From NCBI GenBank assembly GCA_038148895.1, contig JBBVGQ010000002.1: a stretch of DNA of 64,000 nucleotides. One strand, 5' to 3'. Positions within the stretch are counted from its first letter, which is position 1, and each line of letters starts with the position of its first letter. Of this stretch, positions 51,669-60,691 are shown piece after piece. This stretch comes from Tamlana sp038148895. Lineage in GTDB: Bacteria; Bacteroidota; Bacteroidia; Flavobacteriales; Flavobacteriaceae. The notes under the pieces were generated by a model, which was given only the letters and a program-made list of their open reading frames with translations, did no database searches and was not told the DNA's origin. Position numbers and translations under genes: made by a program.

Positions 51669-54587
51669 ATGCGTCAAATCTCGTTTATATTTCTCTCTCT
51701 TTTTTTAGTATCCATAACTTACGGGCAAAGTGCAGAAAACCCATTATTGACTTCAGATAGTGTAGCGCAAAAAAAGTGGGTTGATAGTGTTTACTCTTCC
51801 CTTTCACTTAAAGAGAAAGTAGGCCAATTGTATATGTTACAAGTCATGTCCAATCAAGATGAGGAAACGAAGAATAAGGTCATAAATCTTATAAAGGAAG
51901 ATCATATTGGCGGCATTATTTATTCCAATGGTGGGCCATATAGGCAAGCAAAATTAAATAATGAATTGCAGGCAAGTTCAAAAACACCCTTGCTCATTGG
52001 CATGGATGCCGAATGGGGTTTGAGCATGCGTTTAGATTCTACCTATGCTTTTCCTTGGAATATGACTTTGGGAGCCATAAAAGATAACAAACTTGTCGAA
52101 CAAGCTGGCCGACAGATAGGGGAGCATTGCAAGCGTTTAGGTGTGCATTTTAATTTTGCTCCTGTTGTGGATATAAATACCAATCCTCAAAACCCAATTA
52201 TTGGCAACCGTTCTTTTGGCGAAGATAGAGATAATGTTACCGAAAAGGCATTGGCTTTCATGAAAGGGATGCAAAGAGGCGGAGTTTTGGCCAATGCCAA
52301 GCATTTTCCAGGTCATGGCGATACCGACCAAGATTCACATAAAACCCTTCCAACCATCAGTTTCAATGAAAAACGCATAGATTCCATAGAATTATATCCC
52401 TATAAAACGTTAATCAAGGAAGGGCTTTCAAGCGTTATGGTTGCCCACTTAAATGTGCCAAGTTTAGAATCTCGGGAGGGGTATCCGTCATCACTGTCAA
52501 AACATATTGTAACAGATATTTTAAAAGAAAGATTAGGGTTTCAAGGACTCGTTTTTACCGATGCATTGACCATGAAAGGTGCGGCCGATTTCAGTGAAAC
52601 GGGAGATATTGATTTAGCTGCTTTTGCGGCAGGAAATGATGTTATGCTTATGTCTGAAGACGTTGGGGTTGGCATTTCAAAAATAGTGGAAGCCATTAAC
52701 AGCGGAGGCATTTCCGAAGCACGTTTGGCGCACTCGGTTAAAAAAATATTGATGGCAAAATATAAAGTGGGGTTGAATAAGTACAAACCTGTTGGACTTT
52801 ATAATTTGTCTAAAGATTTAAATAGGATTAAAGACGACGTTCTTTATGAAGAGCTTCTTGAAAACGCCATAACGGTTGTAAAGAATGAGCGGGATTTAAT
52901 TCCTTTGAGAAGATTGGAAACCAAATCGATAGCCTATGTTAAGCTTGGCGATGACGATGGTTCTCTATTTTATGATGAGCTTAAAAAATACGGAAAGATT
53001 CATTTAATCGAGGCAGATAACCTTTTCAGTTTAATAGGAAAATTAAAATCTTATAACACGGTTATAATTGGGTTTCATCGTTCTAATGAAAATCCTTGGA
53101 AGGGTTATGAATTTTCCAATCAGGATGTAGCTTGGATTGAAGAAATTGCAAAAACCAACACGGTCATTTTAGATGCTTTTGTAAAACCCTATGCACTTTC
53201 AGATTTAAAGAGTGTTGATAACATTGCTAGCATTATTGTTAGCTATCAAAACAGTGTGATAGCCCAAAAAAAATCTGCTCAGCTCATTTTTGGAGCAATT
53301 GAAGCCAAAGGAGAATTGCCCGTTTCCATAGAACCTTATTTTGAGGTTGGAAAGGGTATTAGGCTCAATGCCATTGAAAGACTTGGTTATACATTGCCTG
53401 AGCGTGTGGGTATGAGTTCCGAAAAGTTAAAACGTGTAGATTCTGTGGCTCAAATTGCGGTAGATTCAATGATGACCCCCGGAATTCAATTATTGGTTGC
53501 TAGAAAGGGGAAGGTAATTTACAATAAGAATTTTGGAAAACACACGTACAAAGGAAAAGAGGAAGTGATTTTCGATGATATATATGATGTAGCTTCACTT
53601 ACGAAAATTTTGGCCACATTACCTTTGCTTATGGAACTTGAAGAACAAGGCATTGTTTCCCTTGATACGAAACTTTCGGAGATTTTGCCTGAATATATCG
53701 GGTCTAACAAGGAAGACATCACATTAAAAAGCATGTTGTCCCATTATGCTCGGTTACGGCCATGGGAACCTTTTTATTACCATACTTTAGATTCAGTTAC
53801 CAAACACCCAAGTCCAAAATACTACAGAACTGAGAGAAGTGATGAGTTCAATATTGAAGTGGCCAAAAACCTGTATTTAAGAACGGATTATCAAGATTCT
53901 ATCCCAAAGATTATAAAAGATTCAGAACTGTTGGAAACTTTGCGCTACAGGTACAGCGATTTTCCATATTACATTCTGAAGAAATTTATTGAGCATCATT
54001 ACGACAGAACATTGGAGCAATTAGCCCAAAGTCATTTTTATGAGCCTTTGGGTGCAAATTATACCATGTATAATCCATATCATAAAATAAGTGACAAAAG
54101 AATTGTGCCGACAGAAGTTGATGATTATTATCGGTATCAAGAAGTTCATGGCTATGTTCATGACATGGGTGCTGCCATGCAAAATGGAATTGGAGGGCAC
54201 GCGGGAGTTTTCAGTAATGCCAATGATGTGGCAAAAATTATGCAGATGTATTTGCAAAGGGGTTTTTACGGCGGAAAGCGTTATTTGAAGCCCGAAACCA
54301 TCGACAAGTTTAACCAATGTTACTATTGCAGTAAGAACAATAGGAGAGGAGTGGGTTTTGATAAACCCCAATTGGGTGATGAAGGTCCAACATGCGGCTG
54401 TATTTCCATGACTAGTTTTGGGCATTCAGGATTTACTGGAACCTATGCGTGGGCAGATCCAGATGAAGAAATTGTTTACGTATTTTTGGCCAACAGAACC
54501 TATCCGAAAGCTGGAAAAAACTTGTTGCTTCGAAAAAATATTAGAACAGAAATACAGCGCTTGATTTATGAAGCGATAATTGATTAA
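51669..54587 (+). CDS. glycoside hydrolase family 3 / beta-lactamase-fold fusion protein
   Basis: A 972-aa secreted or periplasmic protein with a signal peptide (cleavage near residue 20, TYGQ). The N-terminal 360 residues are a GH3 beta-N-acetylglucosaminidase: KHFPGHGDTD (about 211-220) with the general acid/base His-Asp, and FTDALT with the nucleophile Asp near 298. A linker region (about 380-570) resembles the GH3 C-terminal domain. The C-terminal 380 residues have a class C beta-lactamase/DD-peptidase fold with SLTK (S-x-x-K, near 642) and HSGFTG. Both halves suggest peptidoglycan recycling. Confidence 0.93.
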   Translation: MRQISFIFLSLFLVSITYGQSAENPLLTSDSVAQKKWVDSVYSSLSLKEKVGQLYMLQVMSNQDEETKNKVINLIKEDHIGGIIYSNGGPYRQAKLNNELQASSKTPLLIGMDAEWGLSMRLDSTYAFPWNMTLGAIKDNKLVEQAGRQIGEHCKRLGVHFNFAPVVDINTNPQNPIIGNRSFGEDRDNVTEKALAFMKGMQRGGVLANAKHFPGHGDTDQDSHKTLPTISFNEKRIDSIELYPYKTLIKEGLSSVMVAHLNVPSLESREGYPSSLSKHIVTDILKERLGFQGLVFTDALTMKGAADFSETGDIDLAAFAAGNDVMLMSEDVGVGISKIVEAINSGGISEARLAHSVKKILMAKYKVGLNKYKPVGLYNLSKDLNRIKDDVLYEELLENAITVVKNERDLIPLRRLETKSIAYVKLGDDDGSLFYDELKKYGKIHLIEADNLFSLIGKLKSYNTVIIGFHRSNENPWKGYEFSNQDVAWIEEIAKTNTVILDAFVKPYALSDLKSVDNIASIIVSYQNSVIAQKKSAQLIFGAIEAKGELPVSIEPYFEVGKGIRLNAIERLGYTLPERVGMSSEKLKRVDSVAQIAVDSMMTPGIQLLVARKGKVIYNKNFGKHTYKGKEEVIFDDIYDVASLTKILATLPLLMELEEQGIVSLDTKLSEILPEYIGSNKEDITLKSMLSHYARLRPWEPFYYHTLDSVTKHPSPKYYRTERSDEFNIEVAKNLYLRTDYQDSIPKIIKDSELLETLRYRYSDFPYYILKKFIEHHYDRTLEQLAQSHFYEPLGANYTMYNPYHKISDKRIVPTEVDDYYRYQEVHGYVHDMGAAMQNGIGGHAGVFSNANDVAKIMQMYLQRGFYGGKRYLKPETIDKFNQCYYCSKNNRRGVGFDKPQLGDEGPTCGCISMTSFGHSGFTGTYAWADPDEEIVYVFLANRTYPKAGKNLLLRKNIRTEIQRLIYEAIID

Positions 54588-54588
54588 C

Positions 54589-54617
54589 TTGATTGCGATT
54601 TTGGAATTATAACTTTG
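54589..54617 (+). promoter_or_regulatory. promoter of bshA
   Basis: TTG (54589-54591), 18 nt, TAACTTTG (54610-54617): a full consensus match. The ATG follows at 54647, so the 5' UTR is about 25 nt. Confidence 0.75.
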
Positions 54618-54646
54618 CAATGAAATAATCAGAAAAATTGAAATTT

Positions 54647-55786
54647 ATGAAAATAGGAATTGTTTGTTACCCAACATTTGGAGGTAGTGGCGTAGTGGCT
54701 ACAGAACTAGGTTTAGAGCTATCTAAACGTGGACACGAAATACATTTTATTACCTACAATCAGCCCGTAAGATTGGAGCTTTTAAGTAATAATGTGCACT
54801 ATCATGAGGTAACTGTTCCAGAATATCCGTTGTTTCACTACCAGCCATATGAATTGGCATTGTCGAGCAAATTGGTGGATATGGTTAAACTTCATAAAAT
54901 AGAAATTGTTCATGTACATTATGCGATTCCACATGCGTATGCGGCTTATATGGCTAAGAAAATGCTTAATGAAGAAGGCATTTATTTGCCCATTGTAACA
55001 ACTTTGCATGGCACAGATATAACCCTTGTAGGCAACCATCCTTTTTACAAACCAGCGGTGACGTTCAGCATTAATAAATCCGATGCGGTTACGGCAGTCT
55101 CAAAAAGTTTAAAAGAGGACACGCTTAGGTTATTTGATGTAAAAAATGAGATTCATGTCGTCCCTAATTTTATTGATTTGGAAAAATACAATCATGAAAG
55201 CTATACAGATTGCCAAAGAGCCATAATGGCAAAAGATGATGAAAAAATTATTGCGCACATCAGTAATTTAAGACCAGTAAAACGGGTTCAAGACGTTATT
55301 AGTGTCTTTTACAATATCCAAAAGGAAATGCCAGCCAAACTCATGTTTATTGGTGAAGGCCCCGAAAAAGAACGTGTAGAAATGCGTTGCCAAGAACTTG
55401 GAATTTTAGACCAAGTGGTGTTCTTCGGTAAAAGTAACGAGATAGATAAAATACTTCGCTTCAGTGATTTGTTTTTGTTGCCATCGGAAACTGAAAGTTT
55501 TGGTTTAGCTGCCTTAGAAGCCATGGCATCAGGTGTTCCTGTTATTTCGAGCAACACTGGTGGTATTCCTGAGGTGAATGTTCAAGGTGTTTCCGGGTTT
55601 TTAAGCAATGTTGGTGATGTTGCTGACATGACCAAGAATGCATTATATATTTTAAGTGATAAAAATAGATTAAACCAATTCAAAGCTAACGCTAGGAAAG
55701 AAGCTTTGAAATTTGATTTACACAAAATTGTACCACAATACGAAGCTATTTATGAAGACACTTTAGCCAAGTGTCTTGTGCTATAG
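54647..55786 (+). CDS. bshA: N-acetyl-alpha-D-glucosaminyl L-malate synthase (bacillithiol)
   Basis: A 379-aa GT4-family glycosyltransferase that joins UDP-GlcNAc and L-malate in the first step of bacillithiol synthesis. The N-terminal domain opens KIGIVCYPTFGGSG, the typical BshA start, and the C-terminal domain has EX7E (SETESFGLAALEA) for the nucleotide sugar. I chose the ATG at 54647 over a TTG three codons before. A clear promoter precedes it. The other bacillithiol genes are not in this window. Confidence 0.95.
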   Translation: MKIGIVCYPTFGGSGVVATELGLELSKRGHEIHFITYNQPVRLELLSNNVHYHEVTVPEYPLFHYQPYELALSSKLVDMVKLHKIEIVHVHYAIPHAYAAYMAKKMLNEEGIYLPIVTTLHGTDITLVGNHPFYKPAVTFSINKSDAVTAVSKSLKEDTLRLFDVKNEIHVVPNFIDLEKYNHESYTDCQRAIMAKDDEKIIAHISNLRPVKRVQDVISVFYNIQKEMPAKLMFIGEGPEKERVEMRCQELGILDQVVFFGKSNEIDKILRFSDLFLLPSETESFGLAALEAMASGVPVISSNTGGIPEVNVQGVSGFLSNVGDVADMTKNALYILSDKNRLNQFKANARKEALKFDLHKIVPQYEAIYEDTLAKCLVL

Positions 55787-55816
55787 TTGGTTAAGGTGTT
55801 ATGCTTCCTTTCTGTA

Positions 55817-57748
55817 TTATTTTACCTTAACAACTATAAAATTTGTTCTTCTGTTTAGGGCATGGTCGGCCTCAGAGCAACGAATCGTGCCATCACATCC
55901 ATTTACCAAGTTTTGTTCGCCAAAACCTTTTTGCGCGACAATTCTATCTGGATTAATTCCTTTTGAAATAAGGTAATTGTAAGTCGATTTAGCTCGTTTT
56001 TCAGACAATATTAGATTATAGGAAGCCGGACCTCTGGAATCAGAATGCGATTGTATTTCAATCGTCATACTTGGGTAAGTGTTTTGCATCAGGTCCACAA
56101 TTCTAACCAGTTCTGAAGTTTCTTGATTGCGAATAGCCGCACTATCAAAATTGAAATATATTGGCCCAAGATCGGTAATGACTACCTCTTCTTCGATAGG
56201 AGCAATGGGTTCTAACGAGAAATCAACGCTAATGCTAGAAACAGTTGCGTCAATGCCTTTTGAGGTTACAGGTGTATTTGTGTTTAAAAAGCCATCTTTT
56301 TTAACCTGAACACTGTAATCCGTATCCCTGTCTATATTCATCTCATACCTTCCGTTTTCATCGGCTTCAAACGAAGCTACTTCATTTCCATCGACGTCTA
56401 TTAAAGTTACAATGGCATTTGGCACCGGAATATTCTTTATGGCGTCATAAATTGTTCCTTCAAGTTTTATTCGTGAAATTCTGCTGAAGCCATAAATATC
56501 ATCACTACCTAAGCCACCTGCTCGGTTTGAAGCAAAATATCCATTTAAGCCATCATCATTCATAAAGAATGAGAAATCATCTTTACTTGAATTTATGGGC
56601 ACACCAAGATTTACAACATTAATCATATTATTGCTTTCATCTCGAACTGCTGCAAAAACGTCCAACAAACCTAAACCTTGATGGCCGTCTGAAGAAAAGA
56701 AAAGGGTTCCTTCGTTATTTATAAACGGGAAACGCTCATTTTTTCTGGTGTTTATGGGCATTCCAAGATTTTGTGGTTTTCCGTAGGAACCATCTTCATT
56801 AATTTCAACATAATAAAGGTCAGTTCCACCAATTCCGCCTGGCATATTGGAGGCAAAATATAATTTGCCGCTGTCTTCATTTAAAGCTGGATGACCATTT
56901 GAATAGGTATTGCTGTTAAATGGCAGCTCTTCAATATTGGTCCATTCATTATCAATTAATGAAGCCTTATAAATTTTTAGGTTTGAAACGCCAGAGTCAT
57001 CTCTACTCAATGTATTTTTAATGAAGTTTGTTCTCGAAAAATACATGGTTTTGCCATCATTACTTATGGTTATAGGACCATCATGGTAAACAGAATTTAC
57101 TTGACCCTCTAGCTTAAAACTATAATCGGCGTTAACAGTATCTAAAGCCTTTTCATCTGAAACGTAAACATCCAGAAAAGGCTCTTTGTCCCAACCGTAT
57201 AGACGTTTAATGGCGACACCCTCATCTCTTGAGGAAACGAAATATAATTTCCCATCTTTTTCGTAGGCCCCAAAATCACTAAACTTAGAATTGAATTTAA
57301 TATCCTTAAGGAAATACTGATGCCTTGCATTAAAAATTGAATTTAGAAACTCACCATCTTTGCTAAATTTGGTTTCTTCAATTTTGCCACCAGCGTTGTA
57401 GAATTTTTCTAGCCAAACTCTGGATTCTTTATAGTTTTTGACTCCTCTTAATGCCTGTGCATAATTATAGTAATATTCAATAGGCACGTTTTCTTGCTGA
57501 ACTACTTTTTCATAGTATACCACAGCACTTTCTGGTTTCCGCATATAGGCATAACAATCTGCCAGCCTTCGTGTAGCATAATCTGCATAGTTTCCTTTTG
57601 CAATAAGTTCTTTATATGCTTCTGCCGCATCTACAAAGGCATATTTATTGAAAAGGTTATCGGCCTTTTTTAAAGTACCATCTTGTGCATGGCCAATAAA
57701 GGCAATGATTGATAAGAGGCAGGCTAGTATGTGGTTTTTTAATTTCAT
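55817..57748 (-). CDS. PorE-like OmpA-family protein (TPR, PD40, CarboxypepD_reg, OmpA)
   Basis: A 643-aa outer-membrane-associated protein. I start it at 57748, since that Met opens a proper signal peptide (cleavage near HAQ); the frame extends 12 residues upstream. Order: TPR-like helices (about residues 20-130), a PD40/WD40-like propeller (about 150-430; DFSFFMNDDG), a carboxypeptidase-regulatory-like domain (440-520) and a C-terminal OmpA domain (about 530-640; Asp and Arg of SHSDSRG). The layout matches PorE of the type IX secretion system, which ties the machine to peptidoglycan. It is about 60% identical to its upstream neighbour. Confidence 0.88.
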   Translation of the reverse strand: MKLKNHILACLLSIIAFIGHAQDGTLKKADNLFNKYAFVDAAEAYKELIAKGNYADYATRRLADCYAYMRKPESAVVYYEKVVQQENVPIEYYYNYAQALRGVKNYKESRVWLEKFYNAGGKIEETKFSKDGEFLNSIFNARHQYFLKDIKFNSKFSDFGAYEKDGKLYFVSSRDEGVAIKRLYGWDKEPFLDVYVSDEKALDTVNADYSFKLEGQVNSVYHDGPITISNDGKTMYFSRTNFIKNTLSRDDSGVSNLKIYKASLIDNEWTNIEELPFNSNTYSNGHPALNEDSGKLYFASNMPGGIGGTDLYYVEINEDGSYGKPQNLGMPINTRKNERFPFINNEGTLFFSSDGHQGLGLLDVFAAVRDESNNMINVVNLGVPINSSKDDFSFFMNDDGLNGYFASNRAGGLGSDDIYGFSRISRIKLEGTIYDAIKNIPVPNAIVTLIDVDGNEVASFEADENGRYEMNIDRDTDYSVQVKKDGFLNTNTPVTSKGIDATVSSISVDFSLEPIAPIEEEVVITDLGPIYFNFDSAAIRNQETSELVRIVDLMQNTYPSMTIEIQSHSDSRGPASYNLILSEKRAKSTYNYLISKGINPDRIVAQKGFGEQNLVNGCDGTIRCSEADHALNRRTNFIVVKVK

Positions 57749-57812
57749 GGGGTCTTTATTAATTAAAAAATCTTGTTTAGACACTGTGTCTTTAAAGAGG
57801 GCAATGATTAAC

Positions 57813-59738
57813 TTATTCCATTTGAACCACTATAAATTGTGTACGTCTATTAAGTTGATGTTGTTCTTCTTCACAATTTACACCGTCTTCACAGCCGTTT
57901 GTCAATCTTCGTTCACCAAAACCTTGATGTTCGGTAATTCTGGCTGGATCAATGCCTTTTGATATTAAATAGTCGTAAGTGGCATTGGCTCTATCGATGG
58001 ATAATTTATCATTATATGAAAGATTACCTCTGGAGTCTGTATGTGATTCAATACGAATGACCATTTCTGGGTAATCATTTTGCATCAAATTCACGATTTT
58101 ATTCAACTCTACTTTGGCATCTTCCCTAATGTTGAATTTATTGAAATCGAAATAAATGGTGTTCAAATCCAATTTAGCCAACTTAACCACATTTTGAACC
58201 GGATTTAAAAGTAAATTGGCATTAATGGTAATAAGCTCTGTTTGAATATTTTTGGACGTAAAATTGCGGTAATCGTCAATATATTTCTCCTGACTTGCCA
58301 CAATTTTATAGTCTCTATTTCTATCTATGTTAATTTGATAATACCCGTTTTCGTCCGTTAGCATATAGGCTACTTCTTCACCATTTTCATCATAAAGCGT
58401 AATTTTTGCATCTTGAACAGGGTTGGAGTTAATGGCATCGGTCACTACGCCTTCAACATGTAAAACAGGTTCTCTATGAAAGGCATAAATATCGTCACTG
58501 CCACGACCACCTCTTCTGTTGGAAGCAAAATAACCGGTAATGCCATCTGCATTCATGGTGAAGGCAAAATCATCGTTATTGGAGTTGACGGGAATCCCCA
58601 AATTGATGACATCGGCAATAGAACCATTATCCTCATCTTTTATGGTTGCAAAAATGTCAAGCATTCCTAACCCTGTATGTCCGTCTGATGAAAAGAACAA
58701 AACCCCTTCATTATTGATAAAAGGAAAACCTTCAGCACCAGCTGTATTAACGATATCTCCAACATTCTGTAAATTTCTTAACGTTCCATCTGGATAAATA
58801 TCCACAACCCAAATATCAGATCCTCCTTTTGTGCCAGGTCTGTCCGAAGAAAAATACAACTTTGTGTCATCAATATTTAAAGCCGCATGTTGTGTTGAAA
58901 AATTATCTCCATTAATGGGTAAATCTTCAATACTTGTCCAAATACTATCAACTAAAGTTGCCCTATATATTTTCATATTGGTCAACCCTTTATTGTCCTT
59001 AATTTCAATATCCTCGTTAAAATTGTTTCGGGAGAAATACATGGTTTTACCATCTTTGGTAATAGTTACCGGGCCATCATGATAAATGGAGTTAACATCA
59101 CCCTTTAATTTTGCAGTATGGTCAACATTTCTTCGGCTATTGGCATCTGTTACGTAAACATCCAAAAAGGGTTGTTCGTTCCAACCATAAAGCCGCTTAA
59201 TGGCAACACCTTCGTCTCGGGCAGAGGCAAAGTACACTTTACCGTCATGCTCAAAAGCACCAAAATCGCTATATTTTGAATTGAACCTTACACGGTCAAG
59301 GAAATACTGTTGTTTGGCACCAAAAACACTTGTGATGAAGTTAATGTCTTTTGAAAAATCATCAGCATTTACAACACCTCCAGAGTCTTTAAATCGTTGA
59401 AGCCATATTTGGGATTCATCGTATTTTTTCATGCCACGCAACGACTGTGCATATTTATAGTAATAATCAACAGGCACATTTTTTTGCTTCACAACACTTT
59501 TATAATATCTCGATGCATTTATAGGATCTCTTAAAAGTGCATAGCAATCTGCCAGCTGCCGTGTAGCATAATCTCTGTTGTAATTGTTTTGAACGAGTTC
59601 TTTGTAGACCTCTGCGGCCTTGACAAATGAAAATTTATTGAATAATGTATCAGCCCTTTTTTGTTTTCCTTGTTGAGGGAACACAGAAAAACTCAGCATT
59701 AATGTAATACAAACTAATATGTAATTTTTGGTATTCAT
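57813..59738 (-). CDS. PorE-like OmpA-family protein, second copy
   Basis: A 641-aa paralogue of the preceding entry with the same domain order. Signal peptide cleavage is near residue 22 (PQQ). The TPR-like region (ADTLFNKFSFVKAAEVY), PD40 repeats (SSDRPGTKGGSDI, SSDGHTGLGMLD), a regulatory domain with an NxxDxN-like segment and the OmpA end (ESHTDSRGN) are clear. It lies 13 bp downstream of the PorP/SprF gene. The tandem pair probably arose by duplication and serves the same secretion locus. Confidence 0.9.
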   Translation of the reverse strand: MNTKNYILVCITLMLSFSVFPQQGKQKRADTLFNKFSFVKAAEVYKELVQNNYNRDYATRQLADCYALLRDPINASRYYKSVVKQKNVPVDYYYKYAQSLRGMKKYDESQIWLQRFKDSGGVVNADDFSKDINFITSVFGAKQQYFLDRVRFNSKYSDFGAFEHDGKVYFASARDEGVAIKRLYGWNEQPFLDVYVTDANSRRNVDHTAKLKGDVNSIYHDGPVTITKDGKTMYFSRNNFNEDIEIKDNKGLTNMKIYRATLVDSIWTSIEDLPINGDNFSTQHAALNIDDTKLYFSSDRPGTKGGSDIWVVDIYPDGTLRNLQNVGDIVNTAGAEGFPFINNEGVLFFSSDGHTGLGMLDIFATIKDEDNGSIADVINLGIPVNSNNDDFAFTMNADGITGYFASNRRGGRGSDDIYAFHREPVLHVEGVVTDAINSNPVQDAKITLYDENGEEVAYMLTDENGYYQINIDRNRDYKIVASQEKYIDDYRNFTSKNIQTELITINANLLLNPVQNVVKLAKLDLNTIYFDFNKFNIREDAKVELNKIVNLMQNDYPEMVIRIESHTDSRGNLSYNDKLSIDRANATYDYLISKGIDPARITEHQGFGERRLTNGCEDGVNCEEEQHQLNRRTQFIVVQME

Positions 59739-59751
59739 AGAAAAATTAGTA

Positions 59752-60681
59752 TTAGAAATATCTTGGGGACTTTAATTTAGAACTTATGAACTTAAATTCA
59801 TAAATAAGTAAAATCTCGTGGGTGCCTGTGGTATAATCCGCTATATCTGAAATAGGTTTTTCATATGCATAACCAACACGCAATTGTCTTGAAACTTGAA
59901 AATCAGCAATACCACCAATAGCTGCGGTTTGTTCGTTTATTCTGTATGAACCGCCTAACCAAAACTTTTCATTAAATAAGAAATTTGCAGTTAGGTCGTA
60001 GGATACAGGGGCACCATTTGTTGCTTTTATTAATCCAGCAGGTTTAAATTTGATCGTTTTGCTTAAATCAATAACACCGCCTACTGTAAAATAGTAACTA
60101 ATACGCTCTAAAGCTTCAAAATCATTGTTTTTGTTAGTAAAATCATTGTTCAATATTCTTGGGGCAGACAAACCAGCATAAACGCGATTGGTACTCCAAT
60201 AAATACCAGCTCCAACATTTGGCGTCCACCTATCCTCAGTTCCATAAATTAATGGATCTGATTGATTGGCTTGATCCAAACGAAAATCGGTATCAAAACT
60301 AAATTGGGTGAATCCACCTTTTAAACCAAATGCGAGTTTTCCTGTATCTCCTGTTGGAATACTATATGAAAAATCAGCGTATAGGTATGAAAAGTTTTGA
60401 GGGCCCAAATCATCTTCAATAAAAGACAATCCTAATCCAACCCTATCGTTACGCAGTGGCGTGTGAATGGAAAGGGTTTGAGTTATTGGTCCACCTTTAA
60501 AACCAACCCATTGACTTCTATGCAGTGCAACAATGCTCAATGCTTCTCGGCTACCTGCATAAGCAGGGTTGATTGAAATTGTATTGTACATGTACTGGGT
60601 GAATTGCGGTAACTGTTGCGCAACTCCAACCGTACAGCTAAACAATGCAATAGCGATTATATTACTTTTTATAAATTTCAT
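59752..60681 (-). CDS. PorP/SprF-family type IX secretion protein
   Basis: A 309-aa outer membrane barrel with a signal peptide (cleavage after about residue 21, VAQQ). The N-terminal LPQFTQYMYN and NPAYAGSRE are hallmarks of the PorP/SprF family. SprF of Flavobacterium johnsoniae is needed to export the adhesin SprB. Here the gene is 10 bp downstream of a large adhesin and upstream of two PorE-like genes. It probably helps to export and anchor that adhesin. Confidence 0.95.
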   Translation of the reverse strand: MKFIKSNIIAIALFSCTVGVAQQLPQFTQYMYNTISINPAYAGSREALSIVALHRSQWVGFKGGPITQTLSIHTPLRNDRVGLGLSFIEDDLGPQNFSYLYADFSYSIPTGDTGKLAFGLKGGFTQFSFDTDFRLDQANQSDPLIYGTEDRWTPNVGAGIYWSTNRVYAGLSAPRILNNDFTNKNNDFEALERISYYFTVGGVIDLSKTIKFKPAGLIKATNGAPVSYDLTANFLFNEKFWLGGSYRINEQTAAIGGIADFQVSRQLRVGYAYEKPISDIADYTTGTHEILLIYEFKFISSKLKSPRYF

Positions 60682-60691
60682 AGGTTAAAGT

